Origin: JADFXI01 sp050011415
GTDB taxonomy: Bacteria > Nitrospirota > Thermodesulfovibrionia > Thermodesulfovibrionales > Dissulfurispiraceae
Direction: 5' to 3'
DNA: 8,796 bases
Assembly: GCA_050011415.1 (NCBI GenBank)
Contig: JBEKJD010000124.1
Span: forward strand, 1-8,796
Each line of letters begins with the position of its first letter. Position 1 is the stretch's first letter. Under the pieces are notes generated by a model that was not told where the DNA came from, did no database searches, and saw only the letters and a list, made by a program, of their open reading frames with translations. Of the stretch, positions 6,013 through 8,796 are shown piece by piece. The translations under genes were made by a program, and so were the position numbers.

Positions 6013-7582
6013 GGCTACCCCTAACATTCTGATGTTCATTGTTTTTAGTGGCCGTAATTACAATACAGAGTTCAGAGCCGTCCTGTTTTTTTTGTTGCGA
6101 CCCAAATAATGCCCCTAAAATAGGTATCTTTGACAGAGCCGGAACTCCGTTGGCGTTTATAGAATTTGTTTTTGTCTTAAATCCCGTCAGAACAAAACTG
6201 TCGCCCCATTTTATAGCTAACGGGACAGCGGTATTGGTCAGCGAAGTCTCGGGAGCGGTTGTACCGCCTTGACTGACTGACCCTCCGATATTATCCATGC
6301 TGACCAATTCTGAAAGCTCGGCATATATCCCTCCGTTAAGGCTATCCTGCCTGATGTTAGGCAATATCTTGATTTTCAGTCCTACACTAACGTAATTCAC
6401 CGCTGTCGATGTTTGCGCTACGCCGGTTGTGATAACCTGTGACTGAGTACCATACGGAATTTGCTCCGTTACATTAAAAAATATGGGCACCCCGTTGGCA
6501 GCTGTAGTATCCCAACTTTTAACGACTTTTGAGTTCCCGTAAGTTCCAAGTACCCCGAGCAACGCTTGTACGGGATTCCCTCCTTTGGTAGTGTTGTATC
6601 CCAGATTAAATGCACCAGCTGGTGCAAAAGTGCCCTCTATCGTAGCGTTTTTGATTACCGCGTTCCAGTTCACTCCTGCCGAGTAATCATCTGAGAGGTT
6701 AACGCTGATTACATCCACCTTAACCCTAATCCCGGACATCTCGCTGTCTTTTGCCATTATTGTTTTTATTTTTGATATTGCGCTCGGTACGTCTACTACG
6801 ACAACATAGCCGCTTTTGGATATTTGGACTGAACCGTCTTTACTCAGGAATGTTTTAATGAACTGGACAAAATCGTCGAAATTCCCGGATATCCCGATGC
6901 TGTCAGATCCTGAAGACCCGGTTGTCACTGATCCGGCCGTCCCTGCAGCAGGTGTTGCCGTGGATGACTGCGTTGCTGTTGTCGTTCCAGTTGTGGGCTG
7001 TGACATGCCGGTCGAAGTAGTGCTGCCAGTGGCGCCGCCGCCATTAGACACTGAATAGGAAAAAAAGATGTCCTTGTCTATTATATAGATTTCATACCTG
7101 CTGATTACCCATAACTCCTTCTCCTTTTCGCAGAAGACATCAGCTCCTTTGCAGAGAAGCCTTACAGCCTCGTCAACAGAATCGCCTTTATATGCGAAAT
7201 TCACTGTTATATCGTTAATATTCTGTCCTGCCTGGGCAGGGTGCTGCCCGCTCCCGGGTGTCGCAGGTTGAGGGGAAGACTGAGACGCAGCCATAAACCC
7301 GGCAGCAGATGATCCTGAAGCACCAGGCGGCGCCGAAGATATGGAGTAATTCAGTGTGTGCAGATGGGCCAGCGCCCTCAGGACATCACCGAATTTTGAA
7401 CCTTTCAGGTTCAGACTTATGAGGGCCCCTTGCACGCCTTCTTCTTTTTCCCCCTGAGAAACTGCACCGTCACTTTTGATAGAATACCGTATTGTGTCCT
7501 CCGGTCCACCGGCTATTGCGGGATTGACAAAACATAAGGAAACTAACAATGCTGATACAAAAACCGTGTATTTCCTGGTCAT
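6005..7582 (-). CDS. Outer-membrane secretin of a type IV pilus/type II secretion system (PilN/GspD-like)
   Basis: This 525-residue protein should form the outer-membrane ring through which the pilus passes. It has a cleavable signal peptide (about 1-24, ending AIA-GG) and no lipobox, unlike R64 PilN. The N0 (STN-like) domain is split: LNLKGSKFGDVLRALAHLHTLNYSI (58-81) and DITVNFAYKGDSVDEAVRLLCKGADVF (124-150), separated by about 36 low-complexity residues. A Ser/Thr/Gly-rich linker (181-229) follows, then an N1-like domain (about 230-275). The secretin domain (about 285-512) shows the classic end: VSVGLKIKILPNI, then the ETSLTNTAVPLAIKWGDSFVLTGF segment, then the signature 'VPALSKIPILGALFGS' and a final strand. 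Start ATG at 7582 is one base after a mini-ORF stop and has no own ribosome site, so coupling is suspected. It heads the secretin-to-platform run. Confidence 0.92.
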   Translation of the reverse strand: MTRKYTVFVSALLVSLCFVNPAIAGGPEDTIRYSIKSDGAVSQGEKEEGVQGALISLNLKGSKFGDVLRALAHLHTLNYSISSAPPGASGSSAAGFMAASQSSPQPATPGSGQHPAQAGQNINDITVNFAYKGDSVDEAVRLLCKGADVFCEKEKELWVISRYEIYIIDKDIFFSYSVSNGGGATGSTTSTGMSQPTTGTTTATQSSTATPAAGTAGSVTTGSSGSDSIGISGNFDDFVQFIKTFLSKDGSVQISKSGYVVVVDVPSAISKIKTIMAKDSEMSGIRVKVDVISVNLSDDYSAGVNWNAVIKNATIEGTFAPAGAFNLGYNTTKGGNPVQALLGVLGTYGNSKVVKSWDTTAANGVPIFFNVTEQIPYGTQSQVITTGVAQTSTAVNYVSVGLKIKILPNIRQDSLNGGIYAELSELVSMDNIGGSVSQGGTTAPETSLTNTAVPLAIKWGDSFVLTGFKTKTNSINANGVPALSKIPILGALFGSQQKKQDGSELCIVITATKNNEHQNVRGSHD

Positions 7583-7583
7583 A

Positions 7584-7598
7584 TCAAATACGGCTCAT
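7584..7598 (-). promoter_or_regulatory. Possible leader mini-ORF (Met-Ser-Arg-Ile) before the secretin
   Basis: ATG AGC CGT ATT TGA ends one base before the secretin ATG (TGATATG) and has an AAGGG ribosome site (7609-7605) six bases upstream. The secretin ATG itself has none, so termination and reinitiation is one explanation. It may instead be chance. Confidence 0.35.
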
Positions 7599-7604
7599 AA
7601 GAGA

Positions 7605-7632
7605 CCCTTAAAAGGGGAACGCCGCCTCCTTT
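7605..7632 (-). promoter_or_regulatory. Secretin leader: orphan ribosome site and competing short hairpins
   Basis: A strong AAAGGAGG (7632-7625) is followed by no ATG, GTG or TTG at a usable distance. The CCCCTTTT that follows can pair either with this AAAGG or with the downstream AAGGG (7609-7605) that serves the mini-ORF. The choice could hide or expose a ribosome site. The stems are short and the regulatory role is speculation. Confidence 0.3.
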
Positions 7633-7705
7633 ATATTTGAATTTTCAGTTTGATTTCTTTACTTTTACTCACTGGCTACGAACTCCCTTTAGTCAACTCT
7701 TCTAT

Positions 7706-7735
7706 AAATATTACTTTCCGTCTTCGGTTGAGAAC
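7706..7735 (-). promoter_or_regulatory. Bipartite upstream element, copy 2 (secretin gene)
   Basis: GTTCTCA (7735-7729), ten bases, then GAAAGTAATATTT (7718-7706), minus strand. It differs from the pilin copy at one of 20 positions, with identical spacing. Its left half overlaps the -35 box (TTGAGA, 7728-7733) of the Uma2 promoter on the plus strand, so the two promoters may interfere. TAATAT (7713-7708) would put the transcript start about 120 bases upstream of the secretin. Confidence 0.5.
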
Positions 7736-7756
7736 TGATATTTTTTTTGCTATAAT
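7728..7756 (+). promoter_or_regulatory. Promoter of the Uma2 gene
   Basis: TTGAGA (7728-7733), a 17-base spacer and a perfect TATAAT (7751-7756) preceded by TGC (extended -10). The expected transcript start is about 7763, on the ATG at 7762, so the message should be leaderless. No ribosome site is present. Confidence 0.75.
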
Positions 7757-7761
7757 TACTT

Positions 7762-8322
7762 ATGCCCCTGGCACTTAAAAAAAACAGCCGCTATACTTAC
7801 ACCGATTATCTTTCCTGGCCTGATGAGGAACGGTGGGAGATTATCGACGGGCAGGCTTACAACATGAGCCCCGCGCCAAAGCCGCGGCACCAGCGGGTCG
7901 TCTGGAATATAAGCGGTGTACTCGATAGAAATAAGGACAAGCTAAAAGGCTGCTTTCCTTTTTTTTCCCCTACCGACATTGTGTTTGACAAACATAATGT
8001 CCTTCAGCCAGATGTCTTTGTTGTCTGCGACAAGGGCAAAATTGCCGAAAATAACATCGAAGGCGCTCCTGACCTGATTTTCGAAGTGATTTCGCCTTCC
8101 ACGGAACTAAAAGACAAGAAGGAAAAGAAGGCGCTCTATGAGCGATTTGGAGTTAAGGAATACCTGCTGGTTCACCCCGAGGCCGAATATGTGGAGAAGT
8201 ATATCCTGGAAAACGGCAAATACGGCCTGCCCGAACTTCTCAACTGGAACGAAACCCTCAAGCTGCACACATTTGAGATAGAAATAAACCTCTCCGATAT
8301 TTTCGAGAAAACCAGAGAGTGA
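7762..8322 (+). CDS. Uma2 family (DUF820) putative restriction endonuclease-like protein
   Basis: This 186-residue protein is full length for Uma2, a PD-(D/E)XK-fold family whose cellular role is not settled. Visible motifs, in order: YTYTDYLSWPDEERWEIIDG (11-30), the R-H-x-x-V region (42-46), TDIVFD (71-76), Gln-Pro-Asp (82-84), APDLIFEVISPST (102-114) with Glu108, Asp/Lys residues 118-123 and the GVKEYLLV strand (130-137). The acidic residues and lysines expected of the fold are present, so it may be active. It lies opposite to the pilus genes, and its stop is one base from the stop of the small exported protein gene on the other strand (8322 and 8324). Translation is likely leaderless. It looks like cargo unrelated to pilus assembly; these genes are often scattered in many copies. 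Confidence 0.88.
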   Translation: MPLALKKNSRYTYTDYLSWPDEERWEIIDGQAYNMSPAPKPRHQRVVWNISGVLDRNKDKLKGCFPFFSPTDIVFDKHNVLQPDVFVVCDKGKIAENNIEGAPDLIFEVISPSTELKDKKEKKALYERFGVKEYLLVHPEAEYVEKYILENGKYGLPELLNWNETLKLHTFEIEINLSDIFEKTRE

Positions 8323-8323
8323 A

Positions 8324-8566
8324 TTAAGGATCAGGAATTATTGTAATAATGATTTTTTTCTTTTGCTCTGTTTCCCTTGCCTTTTCTTGTGCTTCAGCAT
8401 GAGGCAATGCTGACGGAAGATCCGGAGCCCTAGCCGCTTCATCTAAGGCGTACTTCAGCAACAGCATGTATTCCTCGTCAGCTCCCTTATTGTCAGGACT
8501 TTCCGCATATCCGGATTGAGGCATAATCAGGATGGCTATTGCCAGCGCAAAGAACATTGTTTTCAT
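8324..8566 (-). CDS. Small exported protein, function unknown
   Basis: This 80-residue protein begins with a good signal peptide (MKTMFFALAIAILIMPQSGYA, cleavage likely before Glu22). The mature part of about 59 residues is charged and helical: a Leu/Ala-rich helix (EEYMLLLKYALDEAARA), an Ala/Glu/Lys stretch and a hydrophobic tail KKKIIITIIPDP. I do not recognise a family. I chose the ATG at 8566 because AAGGA lies just upstream, overlapping the stop of the preceding gene, and because a signal peptide follows at once. A longer frame from 8710 would read across the neighbouring gene. It is five bases downstream of that gene and on the strand of the secretin, so a periplasmic accessory role in the pilus system is plausible, but unproved. 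Confidence 0.7.
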   Translation of the reverse strand: MKTMFFALAIAILIMPQSGYAESPDNKGADEEYMLLLKYALDEAARAPDLPSALPHAEAQEKARETEQKKKIIITIIPDP

Positions 8567-8571
8567 TGCTA

Positions 8572-8781
8572 TTAGTCCTTTTCCGGTTCTGATGATCTCA
8601 AAACAGGTTCGGTTGGCCTCACGATCACTGTTTCCTTGTGAGCAGGATAAAATACCCCTCCCCTGATTGCGGCCGGGACAACAATTTCCTGCAGTATTTG
8701 CGGCTCCCAAATATATTTATATGGTTCTGCATAGGGTGATACTTTTACTGCTCCTTTTTCTACCTCTTTAACAGTCGCCAT
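8572..8781 (-). CDS. Small unrecognised protein upstream of the pilus genes, possibly partial
   Basis: I do not recognise this protein. From the ATG at 8781 it has 69 residues; AGGA seven bases upstream supports that start. The same frame stays open to the window edge (8796), so a longer protein continuing outside is possible. It has no signal peptide or membrane segment. The middle is aromatic and Pro-rich (YAEPYKYIWEP, then VVPAAIRGGVFYPAHKETVIV), suggesting a small beta-rich domain, and the tail is charged. Its stop codon is five bases before the small exported protein, whose ribosome site overlaps it, so the two are surely one transcript. A conjugation or pilus accessory part is a guess from context only. 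Confidence 0.6.
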   Translation of the reverse strand: MATVKEVEKGAVKVSPYAEPYKYIWEPQILQEIVVPAAIRGGVFYPAHKETVIVRPTEPVLRSSEPEKD

Positions 8782-8796
8782 TCCCCCATCCTGCAA

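Noticed and set aside
6013..6039. Upstream ATG that would lengthen the GspC/PilP-like protein by nine residues
   Set aside because: No ribosome site precedes it, whereas AGGGG sits correctly before the ATG at 6012.
8567..8710. N-terminal extension of the small exported protein
   Set aside because: It would overlap the upstream gene in another frame and bury the clear signal peptide that starts at 8566.

Overview
The window looks like chromosome or integrated-element DNA of a Gram-negative (outer-membrane) bacterium of moderate GC. An outer-membrane secretin, an inner-membrane GspF-type protein and prepilins imply a double envelope. A heptamer repeat (GGCRATA), a HicAB pair and a Uma2 gene would suit environmental lineages such as Nitrospirota or Thermodesulfobacteriota. 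That placement is a guess; the sequence does not fix the taxon.

Most of the window is a minus-strand gene cluster for a type IV pilus or type II secretion-like machine. In transcription order (right to left) it holds: a small unrecognised protein (8781-8572); a small exported protein (8566-8324); the outer-membrane secretin (7582-6005); a GspC/PilP-like inner-membrane linker (6012-5293); a second single-pass inner-membrane protein (5293-4325); a large minor prepilin (4321-2939); a GspF/PilR-like platform protein (2917-1931); the probable major prepilin with a GTG start (821-300); and an unrecognised membrane or exported protein running off the left edge (285-1). The set most resembles the type IVb systems (R64 thin pilus and relatives), but no assembly or retraction ATPase and no prepilin peptidase is in the window.

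Two plus-strand cargo modules sit inside this minus-strand run: hicAB (1193-1800), a toxin-antitoxin pair between the platform and pilin genes, and a Uma2-family nuclease-like gene (7762-8322) between the small exported protein and the secretin. Both cargo modules have good sigma70-type promoters whose predicted start sites fall on the start codon, so hicA and the Uma2 gene are predicted leaderless.

The pilus genes just downstream of each insertion, pilin and secretin, share a bipartite upstream element (GTYCTCA-N10-GAAAGTAATATTT, 19 of 20 positions identical) at almost the same distance from their start codons. This suggests a common promoter or activator site that restarts transcription after each cargo block. 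The pilin leader also carries a long hairpin that is fully paired only in the pilin-sense RNA. Other points of note are a heptamer repeat forming an inverted repeat across a gene junction, interleaved dyads downstream of hicB, and a low-complexity insertion splitting the secretin N0 domain.
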